Shown: positions 12,951 to 24,930 of the stretch, in pieces
How the letters are laid out: each line of letters begins with the position of its first letter
How positions within the stretch are numbered: the first letter of the stretch is position 1
Assembly: GCF_950023065.1 (NCBI RefSeq)
Contig: NC_088679.1
Span: forward strand, 38,006,001 to 38,070,000
Reading direction: 5' to 3'
Length of the DNA stretch: 64,000 bases
Source: Planococcus citri
Lineage: Eukaryota; Arthropoda; Insecta; Hemiptera; Pseudococcidae
Notes under the pieces: generated by a model
Told to the model about the DNA's origin: nothing
Databases searched by the model: none
What the model saw: only the letters and a program-made list of their open reading frames with translations
Position numbers and translations under genes: made by a program

Positions 12951-15639
12951 AGGAACACGAGCTCGAAGAAATAACGATTTCAAAATGATAAAAAATGAAT
13001 GTACTCCCAATCCACTCCCTCAAAATACTATTTCACACCTACGTGTCAGGATAAAATCAGTTTTTTTGAACACTGGCCAGAAATTTACTACCTACCAATA
13101 AAAAATAATCCTCGTGAAATTCTCAACAAAAAAAGGTCGCGTTCATTTTTCATACGTAAAAGCCTATAATTAAACTACTATCACGCGAATGAGTGCCACG
13201 TGTTTACAATTTTAGTTTTTTTTTTCCGTTAAATATGAAGTTCTTAAAAAAAGACCACGATAGTGCATAAAATACTTTGATCAAAATTCGCCAAAAACTT
13301 TGCAAATCGTCGTAATAATTAATTATGAAGGTATTAATACACACTATAACACAACTCGACAGATGATTTCTTCCATTCTTTTATTTTACAGTATCCTCAC
13401 TTTTTCATTGACGTCAAAAATTATAAATTTTTCGATAAAAATACAGAATTCATCAATCCATATTGCTTTCATCAAAATTCAAATAGGAAACTAAACGCGA
13501 ACTAATATATTCACACATCCTATATCGAACTATCTCTCAGATCTAAACATTTGAATGGAAAACAGGAAACGAATTCTATAATCGAGATATTTACAATCTG
13601 CAGGAAAAATTCATCGCAAACCAGAAAAACTGAAGCAATAAAACGACTACTATAAACACCACTCGGATTTTCCAACCCAACACACCCATATAGCAATCAC
13701 TTTGCTGGAAAAAAATCTGCGAACTTTAAATTACATCCCTATACATATACTTATAGCTATCGTAAGCAATCCTAATACTCATAAACCATTAGAATTTTCC
13801 ATTTAGAAACGCCACCTGTGATCCGAATTCCTTGACTGTACTACCCTTATATCACCATCATCAAACACAAATAGTATAAAGTAAAACGCTATACAGCACG
13901 CATAACTTCTCTCTTTGAATCCGGCTAAGAATCTTGTAAACTACACGATGTCGTGTAAACTCGTACGCTGCACTGGGTGGGTAAGAGGTAAGGGTATGCG
14001 TAATGGGTAGGTATACTTTTACAAAAACACAAACGTTTCAAATTAAAACCTACGAGTATATCTCCAGTGGTGGTTGCTGCAATTAAAATTTTTTTCATAC
14101 AAAGAAAGCAAAACACTTGTAATGTGACAGGTTGTTTGTAATAAATGAGTGCTTCACAGAAACAGACGTGTATAAATTTCGTCGCAGATGTATTACATAA
14201 AATATCTACATTCATAGTCGAGTGAAGAGAAGAAAAAAAACCTCTAACATAACAGAACGAAGATAGAATTAATAATATTCTGAAAAGCACCAAGTCGTAA
14301 TTTAGGGTAAAAGTTGAAGGAAAAGAGTAAAAAAAAATATGCTCTGGAAATCCAGTCGCCGATATACGAGTACGACCGAAATGTATATGATAATGGTGGC
14401 GTACCAACGAATATAAAACAGTCGTCAATAATGCTCAAGATATACAGCGTAATGTTATTATTACGACAGAGTTAAAGTGAAAAATTAAATATGGCACTGT
14501 TTGACCATGTTTATAGTTATTTTCGAAGATCGTTACTATTAATTTTTATTTGACTGTTTAAGCTACCTGCTGCGTTTTAGTAGAACCACTCCTCGAGTAA
14601 CAGTAAGAAGTATTTTTTTTTAACCTGCTCCCTCATCGCGTTGTCTCGCTGTTTCGTGTACAACGACGACCGACGACGCGACGCGCTACCGATATTTATG
14701 ATATAATTCTCTCGATACTCACTTACTCAGTTTCATCCTCAAGACCAACGAGAAGACAAAGACAGAGGTGTTCTTCTTTCACGAGACACGAAATTCACGT
14801 ATTTTAGTTTTATTATAGTATATAGTCGACGATGCTGCAACGAAATTTAGATCTAATTACTTTTCATCATCGAGAAGAGATAATAATTCAACTAAGCTGT
14901 TCGCAGACGCGACCAACAAGTCTGAAATCGTGTCGTAGCCTTTGAACAGCCTATTCTCGCCATTGAATCTTAATACCTGTATGTTTGCATCGTGGTAATA
15001 CCAATAAAATACCTTTTAATCCGCCTTATATACGTACAACTATAACGTGTAAAATTAATAAGACCCGAAGTCTTCGATGGTGGTGAAATTCGTACTAAAT
15101 CGGTAAATCGCACCGTGTAGATATTTCACGCCATCGTATCGTACGTGCCATGTGATAAAATTAGATGTGTAGTGAAAAATTTGGACTTGCTGGTTGAAAA
15201 ATGATTTTCGTTCTCGATTTGGTGCTCAAATGAAGAATACCTATACCTATCCAGAAAAATACGTGTCCCAGAGGAAAAATATACCCACCGAACATAACAT
15301 AGATTCTAGGAAATTTCAAGATCAAGATCGACAATTTTACTTTGGCTATATGATCCACTGTGTAATCAAAATTATAGAAAGATGTCACTGATTTTTGGCG
15401 TTTGGGGGAGAATTTTTGAGATTGGTATAGGTGAGATTTCGTTGGAAATTCTTTCACAAATGCCCAAAAATATATTTTTTTTAAAGCTATGAAAACGCAG
15501 ATAGAAATTTTGAGGCACAAATAAATTTTCTCTGATTCCAGTTTTCTTAGGTCAATTTGGAGGGGAGAAGGAGCTCCACGAATAACTTGAAAAATTTATG
15601 GCTGTTGAGTGTTGGGGAAAAAAGATGAGGTCTGAACAG
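12951..15639. other. Non-coding, no gene recognised
   Basis: Includes the longest open frame outside Toll (minus strand, 13925-14428), which opens with TTG, lacks recognisable motifs and is judged chance. A CpG-rich patch at about 14635-14695 (ACGACGACCGACGACGCGAC) is unexplained. Confidence 0.5.
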
Positions 15640-16340
15640 ATACAATCAGATCAAAACTAACGTAAAATTGGTTCCAGAGAGTGCTCAGATCAGATCAGAT
15701 CTTATCAAATCAGGTTTAGTCAGATGCGACCTGCAGGTTTCTCCTGTTGAGTTCGATCAAATCTGAACCTATTAAACAGGTTTGATCATATCTAATCAGA
15801 TTTGGCCAGATCCGGTCGATCCGATCAAGTTTTTACTATTGGATACAATTAGGTTTGGACACACCCGATCCCATGAAAACTCTCAAATTGGGTCCAAAAA
15901 ATGTCCGGATTTGATTTTACCTACTCAGATCTGGTCAGATATCATATCAGGTTTCTTCTGTATTGAATCCGATCAAGGCTGAACAGATCTGATCCGATCA
16001 AAACATGACTTTGGTCAGATTATAATGTATTTAATCAGATCAAATTGGTTCCAGATAGGTACATATAATCACATCTGGCCAGATCAAATTTGATTTCAGG
16101 GTATATCGGAATTTGATCTGATCTTCTCATATTGCATCTAATCATATCAGGTCACATTCAATCAAGTTTTTCCCATTGGATCGGACCAGGTTTGAATAGA
16201 TCGAACCCGACCAGAACTCAAATCTGACAAAATCTGGTCACATCAAAATTGATTCCAGAAAATGTTTAGATCTGATGTAATCAAACAGATCTAATCAAAT
16301 CTAATCCGATCAAAACTCAGAGATTGGATTAGATCTGGTC
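15640..16340 (+). repeat. GATC-rich satellite-like array
   Basis: About 700 bp built from variants of TCAGATCTGATC, CCGATCAAAAC, AAATTGGTTCCAGA and GATCAAGTTTTT(A/C)C(T/C)ATTGG. By eye there are 25 GATC tetramers, where two or three would be expected by chance. Longer blocks recur about 310-350 bp apart (GATCAAAAC at about 15650, 15998 and 16308; the CAAGTTTTT block at 15827 and 16163), so a higher-order unit near 335 bp with internal short repeats is likely. Short open frames here are by-products of the repeat. Confidence 0.8.
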
Positions 16341-18119
16341 AGCTCAAATTGACCATTTCGCAAGTAATGAAGTATTTTCCAGTTTTCATCTCGAACGATG
16401 AGAGCATCCTCCAGCAGATTTTCGAATTCAACGAATAAGGAAAATATACTTTTGAACATCATTTAATATCGCTAAAGTATCTTTATAGCTTTTTACACCT
16501 TCGCAAATTGCATTATTAATGAAATTAGGAGACCGTACGAAACTAAATCATCCACAGCAGTTGAAAGATTTCATCGAAGACTGTAGGGAGGATAAAGCTA
16601 CACTATGCACGTGCATAGAAACAATTATTCATAAAAATGATTCGATTTCGTATACCTTTCAACGACAAAATATCGGTCTAGTAATTTGAATTATATTTTC
16701 GCGCTGGTCGACGCGACACCAGGAAATAATAAAATAGTCGTAATGCTGAAAAATATAGCCAAGTGATTGTCAAACGGTCGCGAGTTCTCAGCAGTCTATA
16801 CAACGCTAACGAGCAACGACTACGGTAGCATTGTAGGTAGACACAGGAGAGGAACTACCGAATCCATACACACTTAGCTCATAAGAAGAAATACAGCGAA
16901 AAAAACCACAACACAGTTATGCTATGTTACAGAATGCTTAGAATGATAAAAGCAATAAATTTCGTTTATTTATTACCAAATCAGAGATTTATGCCTAAAA
17001 TGCGATTGTTATCTGTTCGGAAGAACGCGACTTAGCTATAATTAAATTACATAATTCGTATTGCGTGCGTTTTGTTGGTACCTAGAGTTTGCGTGTCTCA
17101 GCTTGGTTGCTTCCTTGGGGGGTTACGACGCGATGGTGAGAAATGTGTACGAATCTAGACGCACATGGAGTGTCTGTAACCGTTCGCTACCTACCCTTTT
17201 TTCTCCCTCAAGTGTATAGATACCTATACATCTAATCATTTTCAAGACGTCTACGATGACGTCCTCTCGCAATGTTTAAAACAAAAATTATGTCCCCTTG
17301 GAAAAAAAAACACTATAAAAGTTGGATCGCACCTGTTGTTAAAAAACCCAAGAAGAAAAACTTTACTCGGTTAATAACATTGAACTGCGACCGAAGGATA
17401 AATAATACCGGAGGTAATCGAAGTCTGTAGTGGATTTCGTGCCTTCGAGATGATATGAGATAACATTTCATATGCTCAGCCGAAGGCACGAATAATAAGG
17501 CTACTTTTTTCCACGGAATAGCTCTTTTTTTTTCAAACTCCTCTTCTTTACTAGTGCACTGACTCTTGTATATACGTTGCTCTCTGCAGCGCGTATCGTA
17601 AAATGCTAAATAATCTAAATTACGTGGAAAAAGTGGTTTTCAAAATTGTCTCGTCTGTATATAGGCGAGCGTTTACTTGAAAATGGTACGATTATTACGT
17701 TAACGCGGTGGTTGCTTCGGGCATTTGGGGTATGTATCTTTTCTCTATGTGCTGGCTGGATGGCGATGGCTGGCGTAACGAATTTTTCATTATAAATATG
17801 TAGTTTTCAAAGTTTAAACTAAAGGTCAAAAACGTTGAGGTTTTGCCCTGAAAACCAACCGTTATAATACAAAGAGTTGATTAAACTCTCTTCTATGTGC
17901 ACGTACGTGTAATGTGTGTCCGATTCATGCATTGTTTTGTATCATTAAAATACGTAAGCATGAGCGTTTCAATTTTTGCCAGCCTCCCTCTTTTTTCCCA
18001 TGACAGACGTATTTTGATATACAAATATACTCTTGTATTTTGAAGAATTACCTTTGAATTAATAGTCAGTCATTTTAGACATTTCAATCCAAAAAAAATT
18101 TTAAGAAGAAGTATCCCAA
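16341..18119. other. Non-coding apart from the hairpin at 17438
   Basis: No coding or RNA gene recognised other than the miRNA-like hairpin. Confidence 0.5.
17438..17490. ncRNA. miRNA-like hairpin (candidate)
   Basis: A perfect 10-bp stem, CGTGCCTTCG (17438-17447) with CGAAGGCACG (17481-17490), leads through a small asymmetric internal loop to a second 6-bp helix (ATATGA with TCATAT) and a 9-nt loop. Outside, GTAG at 17426-17429 can pair with CTAC at 17501-17504. The length and shape suit an animal miRNA precursor on either strand. Neither arm matches an insect miRNA that I recognise. It could also be a relic of an inverted-repeat element. Confidence 0.35.
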
Positions 18120-18400
18120 CTGGCACCAAAAATTGAACTACACAAAATGGAATCGAAAGAGGACCTCAGAATACACCGTCAGCCACAATTTTAAGGACTG
18201 AAATCAATTTATCAATTTTTGATGAATTTTTTTAAAATTTAGATTTGGAAAAAAATGATATAAAATCAAAATTTTTCCAAATTCACTTAAAACGCTGGAA
18301 TTTGGTTTGTACCCTATTCTCAACCTCCTGCGAGTTGGTTAGTAATGGTTTCGAACCGTTCTGAAGTCTCTAGTGGATTTTTGTATCCTCCAAGTTTCCG
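18120..18400 (+). repeat. Dispersed repeat family copy
   Basis: Matches 22110-22370 in order: AAATCGA(A/G)AG near the start; an ACACCGTCAGCC/ACGTCATCAGCC block; TTTTTGATGAATTTTT; an AAATTTAGATTTGG/TTAAATTTGGG block; then a GGTTTC-anchored core GGTTTCGAACCGTTCTGAAG followed by TCTCTAGTGGATTTTTG. The sequence is heavily diverged. Confidence 0.6.
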
Positions 18401-18469
18401 GAAAAAACGCTGTAAGTAGAGTGAAAATGAAATTTAGCATCTATAAACTCGGATGCACTATTTTTGTGA

Positions 18470-18788
18470 CCCTTTCGATGGATTTGGGTACGTATTTTCA
18501 AAATATTTTTGTTCCGATTCAAATCTAAAATTTTCTCTAGCGATCATTAAGAAAAAAAAAAGAAAAATTCATGTTCGCGGACATGCAAAGAGAAAATGCT
18601 GAAATTTAGTTTGCTCCTTATTTTCGACCTTTCGAATCAATTGATGACGGTTTCAAGCTGTTCTAAAGCCTGCAGCAGATTTTGATTTTTTGACCCCCCC
18701 CCCCCAAGAACAATCACTAGAGAAAATTTTGGATTTGAAGTAGCACAAAAAGTTTTTGAAAATATGTAGCTAAATCGATTAAAAGAGT
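18470..18788 (+). repeat. Dispersed repeat core flanked by an inverted repeat
   Basis: The core, about 18620-18690, reads AATTGATGACGGTTTCAAGC then TGTTCTAAAGCCTGCAGCAG, another member of the CTGGAGCCTCCAGC family. It is bracketed by diverged inverted arms, about 18470-18556 and 18700-18788: the left has TACGTATTTTCAAAA and TCTAAAATTTTCTCTAG; the right has CTAGAGAAAATTTTGGATTT and TTTTTGAAAATATGTAGC. It could be a small non-autonomous transposon. Confidence 0.55.
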
Positions 18789-21700
18789 TAAGAAAATTCA
18801 ACAGAAATTAACATGGGGACAGCTCGAATACGTTCGAATTCATTCATCTACTTTCGTAGCAAAAGTTTACAATTTTCTGAAAAATAAATAAATAAATGAA
18901 TAGATGAATAAAAAACCAAAAACTCTGCCAATTTTTCACCCCACCTCGAGTCTAATTTTCTCCTTCACGTTTTGTAGGCAGATCCATAATCTCGAGAAAA
19001 TTATTTTCTCTTTTTTGTTGTTCAACGATCCAACGACCTAAGCTGCTTCTCGTTAGCAACTGAAATTCGCGAGAAATGCTAAAACTACTTAAAAATCTGG
19101 TACCGGGAAATAAGTAGGTATCTCTTTTCTTTTGACGAATAAAATCCAGCTAAAAAAACACAACCGGAGGAAAGTTTAATTTCACGCGAATATACAAAAA
19201 GATTTGCTCAACAATATTCAGCCATGCAGCAGAGAGAAAGGGAAAAAAGTACCTACCAAAAATATACGGAAACGTTGTCGAAAAAATCCGTCAAACGGTA
19301 TAAATATTAAATGGCCATATATTTAGGAATATTTATATAATACAATTTAGTTAGCAAATAAGTTAGACTTGAAAAAGGTAAATGCGTTCGAAATTTTAAA
19401 ACGCCTTTATTACCGAAGGGACGGAAAAATATGTAATATATTTGCTGATATTATGTTTAGGGACTACATTCTAAGAAAATATAATGCAGATAAAACGGTA
19501 CAGCCAAGATTACCTAGAAAGATGAGAGCAATAATTTAACAACATTTGCATAGTACATTTCACCCAGCAATACCTACTTCCACTACGAGCAGCGCAAGAC
19601 GGTGGAAAAAACCTCGTATATAGTGGAAATATCGAGCTATGAATATTTCGAAAAAAGCACAAAAAAAAACTCATAGCGGGAAAATATACGGGGAAAAAAA
19701 GAGAAAAAAGTTACTCCGGTGGCGTGGCAAATTCGGCGTGAAATACGACTAGATTCGTATAAGGGTAGAAAACACGTTTAATTGATGGCATAAGTTAAGA
19801 TATATATTCAAAAAATTGGCGAGAAAAAAATGAAGAAGAACGTTTACAATGTGCTTAAAAAGTTTTTTAACGCGAGTTTTTCTCTATTCAATAAGTCATT
19901 TTGGCGAAATTCTTCAAGTTTTTTTTTACTTAATCGCGAAAATGGCTGCGGAATTTTACCTCGGGCTGGGTTACTTTCGTGTCTGTTGCGGGTAATTATT
20001 GGTTGATTATTTTTTTAAGGGGTCGTGTTCGGAATTTTACCCTATTCTCTAACGCCTTGACTGCTCATGTTTGTTTAATTTATTAAATCTTTAATTAAGA
20101 TTTGCTCGTATCGAGTAAAGAAATTTGCTAAATCCGACAAATACCCGCCATTTCCTGCTATACGCAGGTCTGAGCAGGCGGATAAAAATCACGGTACAGT
20201 AGGTTTTTATAGATTGCACCTGCAAACATCCAAAGGCTGGATTAAGTTGGTAAGAACTTTGACGAGGAATTTTTTTTTTACATGGCCCGTGCAACGCCAG
20301 TGTTGCGAAAGCTTAACATATTAAAACAATCCATCTTTTTCAATATGCTCTCAGCACTGGTATCGTGGCAGCACCTGTTTCAACTTAAAAATTAATCTCT
20401 CAACTTGTAAAAATTCGTCTGCGAGGGTGTGAGGTAAAGTATAAGGGGTGTGGAATGACATTACGCGTGTTTTTTCTCTCTCTCTCGCCATATTTCATCT
20501 TTGTCTGGTGTATGTCTTGCATGAATAATCCGTTCTAACGGTGTTTTCAGTTTCGGCAACAGCATCTTTCGTTGTATTTGTGGTGGACTTTTTTTTCTCA
20601 TTTACGCGGTGATTTAAATGTTGTATGTTATTTTAGTTTGGAAACGTTATTAACTCTCGGCAGGACTCGACCTAAATGTTATTAAATCACCCCCGTACAC
20701 GCCGTCCGAGCGTTTTTCCATTCGAAACTTCATTAATTGTCAGATTTAACGTGCCGAGGGTTTAATTCTTTGGTTTTTTCTTTCTTATATTTCTCCGATG
20801 GTTTAAAACTGACCCCGGCTGTACCGCACCGAAGACGTATTTTTTTCTCAATCAACCTGGCCCTGCCCTACACCCCCGACTCCGACTTCCTTTTGGAATG
20901 TAGCTGCTAATAGGTTTATACCTGTGGTGTACGACACGATGCATCTTCAACCCTGTTCCTCTCTATATACAACTTGACGCGTATCCGACGCAGTGTTATT
21001 AATGATGGTTACCGATCAAGGGTAGCCAAGCCATCATGGTTCTCTCTGTCTCTACGGCTACGTTATCCTTTCCTTTCCTTTCCCTTTTTTAGCCTCCCTT
21101 TGCGGCACTACCTGGTATATACGAGTTTACCGTTTCTACTAAAAGCCTTTTTACCATCCGTATAAACGCTTTTTATCAGATTGCTTCGTGACAGATTGTT
21201 TATTCGGGTTTTAAAAATATTTTTTAAATTAGCTCACCTCAACTCGAAATCCCTCTCTTCCCCTTCTGAAAAATCTTATCATCGTTTCACCTTCTCTCGC
21301 ATACCTACCCTGGCCGGTCCAGTTGTATACGTGGTTTTTTTTTCAACCCTCTAGATACCACAACAGTCGCACATTTGTGCGCAAAAATTCGCTAGTCGAC
21401 CGAGCAACTTATCAGAAAGATATGAGGGTGGTCTGTCTTGTTTCTAAGTGATTCATCCGCATCCATCCGTTTTGCTAAATGTACGAATCGTTCTGGGGAT
21501 TTCATTTTCCACCAAAAATAACTCGTGACTCGTGAGATTTGTGCGTTTGACAACAATTAGCGACGTGTTCGCCGAATAAATCCATTTTTCAACGGCCCAA
21601 AGTGTAAGGGTAAAAGTATTGGCAGTTGACAATACGAAATTGGTTACAAAAGGGTGATTTTTTTTCCTCTTTCCGCCAAAATAACGAATGAACGCGACGA

Positions 21701-22109
21701 CGTCTCGCAAGAAAATTCCACCAGCCTTGTAGGGTTTTCGCAACTTATTCAGATCTACGTGGAATAAAATACTGTGTACTGGATCGTGGGTAGTTCCTAT
21801 AGACATCTCTTTGTATTTCTTCCTGGGCCTCTTGGTAAACTGTTTTTTCTACTTCGTTAATTTTACAGAAATATTTTTTCTATACGTTTTCCGCTGTTTC
21901 AATTTCAGATCGAGTAATTTTTATTGTTTTGTATAGTACTGTGAAAAATTGAAAATTCGACATCGTTAATAAAAGCAACAATCTCTTTCTCTTTGGATTC
22001 ATTTTTTTCCTCTAAAAGTCATTTCAACATTTCTATAAGTAGGTAAGCTTTTTGGGCACAAATCAATTTTCATAGGTACATGTAATTGGACTAATACAAT
22101 GATGTATAC
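18789..22109. other. Non-coding, no gene recognised
   Basis: AT-rich. The 117-codon minus-strand frame at 21453-21806 shows no known motif and has F/N/K-rich composition. Confidence 0.5.
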
Positions 22110-22370
22110 AATTTCTGAATCAGACAGGGTGAAATCGAGAGCATACAAAATACGTCATCAGCCCAAATTTCAGAAGCTGAAGTGCATTATTCGGTTTTTG
22201 ATGAATTTTTGAACATTAAATTTGGGTAAAAAATACAAAAAAACGAAATTTTGCCAAATTGACCTAGAAAGCTGAAATTGAGAAAGTTCGACATCCTTCA
22301 CCCAGGTCGATTAAAAACGGTTTCAAGCTGTTTTGAGAAGAACTGGAGCTTCCAGCAGGTTTTTGAAAAT
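22110..22370 (+). repeat. Dispersed repeat family copy
   Basis: Aligns with 18120-18400 over most of its length (GTCATCAGCC, TTTTTGATGAATTTTTGAA, CCAAATTGACCTAGAAAGCT, then ACGGTTTCAAGCTGTTTTGA and GGAGCTTCCAGCAGGTTTTTG). It has an extra AGAAGAACT in the core. There is no open frame of note. Confidence 0.6.
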
Positions 22371-24899
22371 TACGTAATCAGGGACAAAAACGTGAAAAAT
22401 TACTCGAAATCAAACATTTGTAGAAGGGAATTTTCTTATTCTCAAAAAAAATTGTGCAAATTTTTCAAAAATCGTAAATCATCAAAAAAATATTTTCAAA
22501 AATTTTTTTAAAACGAATTTCGAACATATTTTATTTTGGTCAACTTTTTTGCCAAAATTTATTATTAAAACATTTCGAACGATTATCATAACATTTCCAC
22601 TGTTATTTCAAGCAATTTTTCAAGCATAATTGATATAATTTTAACGTTTTATAGAACAGAACTCGATTCCAAATTCCACTTTCATTACACGAAAGGTTTT
22701 TGGAATCACTGAAACATGAAATCTATACAATCTACGCAAACCAAAACACCCCAAAATTAATTGACCAAGACAGAAAATCGAGTCCACAAGGCGAAAGGAA
22801 TGTAATTCTCAATGCAAGATAAATAGCAAACGTTTGGAAAATGTTTCTCCATTAAAAATCAAGCCAATTCAAACCGAGGATAAATTTTGCGCGAAAATTA
22901 GACGAAATGCTCGACCGTGTACGTGGAAAAATAAACGCGCGGCTAGAAAAGTTCTCTCTCCGACACGATAATTGCTACATGGTTTAAAACTACCACCAAC
23001 ACCGCGCCGCTTAAAACATTGTAGGCTTAGTGATGTTTACTCGAGTAGGTATTTTTTTCATCTTTTTTTTTAATGTCCGACAATCAAAACAAACAACAAG
23101 TATCATTAACTTAAGAGTATACGAGCAGCTTTCCGCAAAACAAAACGAAATCGCTCAACGATGAAAATGCTCTTTATGTACAAAAGTTCAAACATCGATT
23201 AACCTAAACATTACTATTTAACCGTATTACAATAGACTAAAGTTTGAAATGTTTGTTTGAAAAGCCATTTCCCTGAACGCTTTACTTTATCCACTTGAAA
23301 GCTGACATTTTATGGTAATTTATCATAATTCATTAAACTCCTTTTACATCGCCAATACATGCGGCCACGATTCCGATACATCGTCGTCATCGTCGTAGAA
23401 GTATACAGAAAAATAGTAGAAATTTCCTATGTATGTATAATACGTCAATCGATACTCGATACGTTGAAAAATCCTATACTATAAGACCAATTTTATGTAC
23501 GAGAAAATTGCCACCTAATGCGATCAATGGCGAAGAATTCTCACTCGGTAGTGTAGCCGAAAAAAAAAACGTTCAACTATAGGTACCTCTCTACGTGTAT
23601 TTGCAAGCTGAGGAAAAAAAAAACCTTCACGAATAACACCGAAATATCAAAGAAAATATTCCATTTCGTTCGTTGCTTTGATACGGAAAACGGATATACA
23701 AATTCGAAACAATTTTTGTTATTTCGGAAATGTGTTGCTTTTTTAACGCCACATTGTGAAAGCAAAAAGCATTTTGACGTTTTATTTTTTTTCCTTCTTT
23801 TCTTGTTGTGTTGCTTTAGAAAAATTCCTTTCAACGTGTATTATTACTTTTTCCTACCTATTGCCGAACGACTAGAAAAATTTATTCTGAAGAATATACA
23901 GTATTACGATAAAGTGAATTTACTTCATGTATGGAAAGTGTTAAACAGCGGGGGATGGAATCAGCTGTGGGAGATGTCGAGTAATGTGCATTTACTATTT
24001 TTAGCTCTTGTACGTATTAGAGAAGTTCAATTTAATAATATTGTACTACGACGGTGGGAAAATATCATTCTATATGGGCGATTACGATCTCCGGAGATCT
24101 TCTTTGGTCTAAGGCATCGAAGCAAATTCTCAATTGAATAGAACTTCAAAAACTCTGAACATTTTTTTTAGCACATTCCTTCCTTGAACGACCAAAAAAT
24201 GCTGAAATTATGGGTTTAAAAATTGAAATTCAATTCAGAAAAAAAAACAATCTTCCAAAAAATGTTCATATACTTTGTATTTTACCCTCTCTCCTCTAAA
24301 GAGCATAGCGAATTCAAAAGGATGTCGGGCGAATTTGCCTTCGGCTGGGATTTTGAAGTTGACCAGTGGCCACGATGAAATTTTAAAATAGTTAGATCAT
24401 CCCTAACCCCTCCAAACGGGGTGAAATTGACATTTGTTTCAAAAATTTTCATCTTTGGTTGCTTTTTCAGTAGTTTTTTTTGGGTAGGTTCCTTTAGAAG
24501 TGTAGTCACAAAAAATATATGAAGGTGTACTTGAGGTTAACAACCTGGATATTTAAAATTTTTGACTTCAAAAATTACCACCTCAAAATCTTCAAATCAC
24601 TGCCTAAGGAGTCTAATCTTTAAAACCCTACAAAAAATTTTCATTTTTCAAAATATTTTCTTCGCTGATGATTTTTTTAAAAGTTTTCCAAGCTGTATAG
24701 CAACTCCAATTTCGCCACAATGACCATTTTAAGCACATTTTTTTTGTTGCTGATTTTCGATTTCTCAAATTTGTAAAATCGTGTTTAAACAAGCACTCAT
24801 TTCAGCTCAAAGATCACGATAATATAAGATTTCTTTTTCAAATAAGGGATAAAACAGTGTACATTAATTACCCGTATCGAAGTTACAAAATCCAAGTTC

Positions 24900-24930
24900 G
24901 TTTACCTGCAACAAAAAGAAAAAAACAAAA
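24900..24930 (-). other. Recursive-splice-like site 3
   Basis: On the minus strand an uninterrupted pyrimidine-rich stretch of about 20 nt (T runs broken by G, C and G) ends in TTGCAG and is followed at once by GTAAACG (junction 24906/24905). It has the same strand and layout as the site at 9288. Confidence 0.45.

Noticed and set aside
13925..14428. 167-codon minus-strand open frame
   Set aside because: The first codon is TTG, the composition is F/Y/C/I-rich, and there is no motif or splice context. Judged chance.
15782..15982. 66-codon frame within the GATC-rich array
   Set aside because: The peptide simply reflects the repeat words; it is not a gene.
23716..24141. 141-codon plus-strand open frame
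   Set aside because: Begins with a run of F/L/C from a T-rich stretch, and no homology is recognised. Probably chance.
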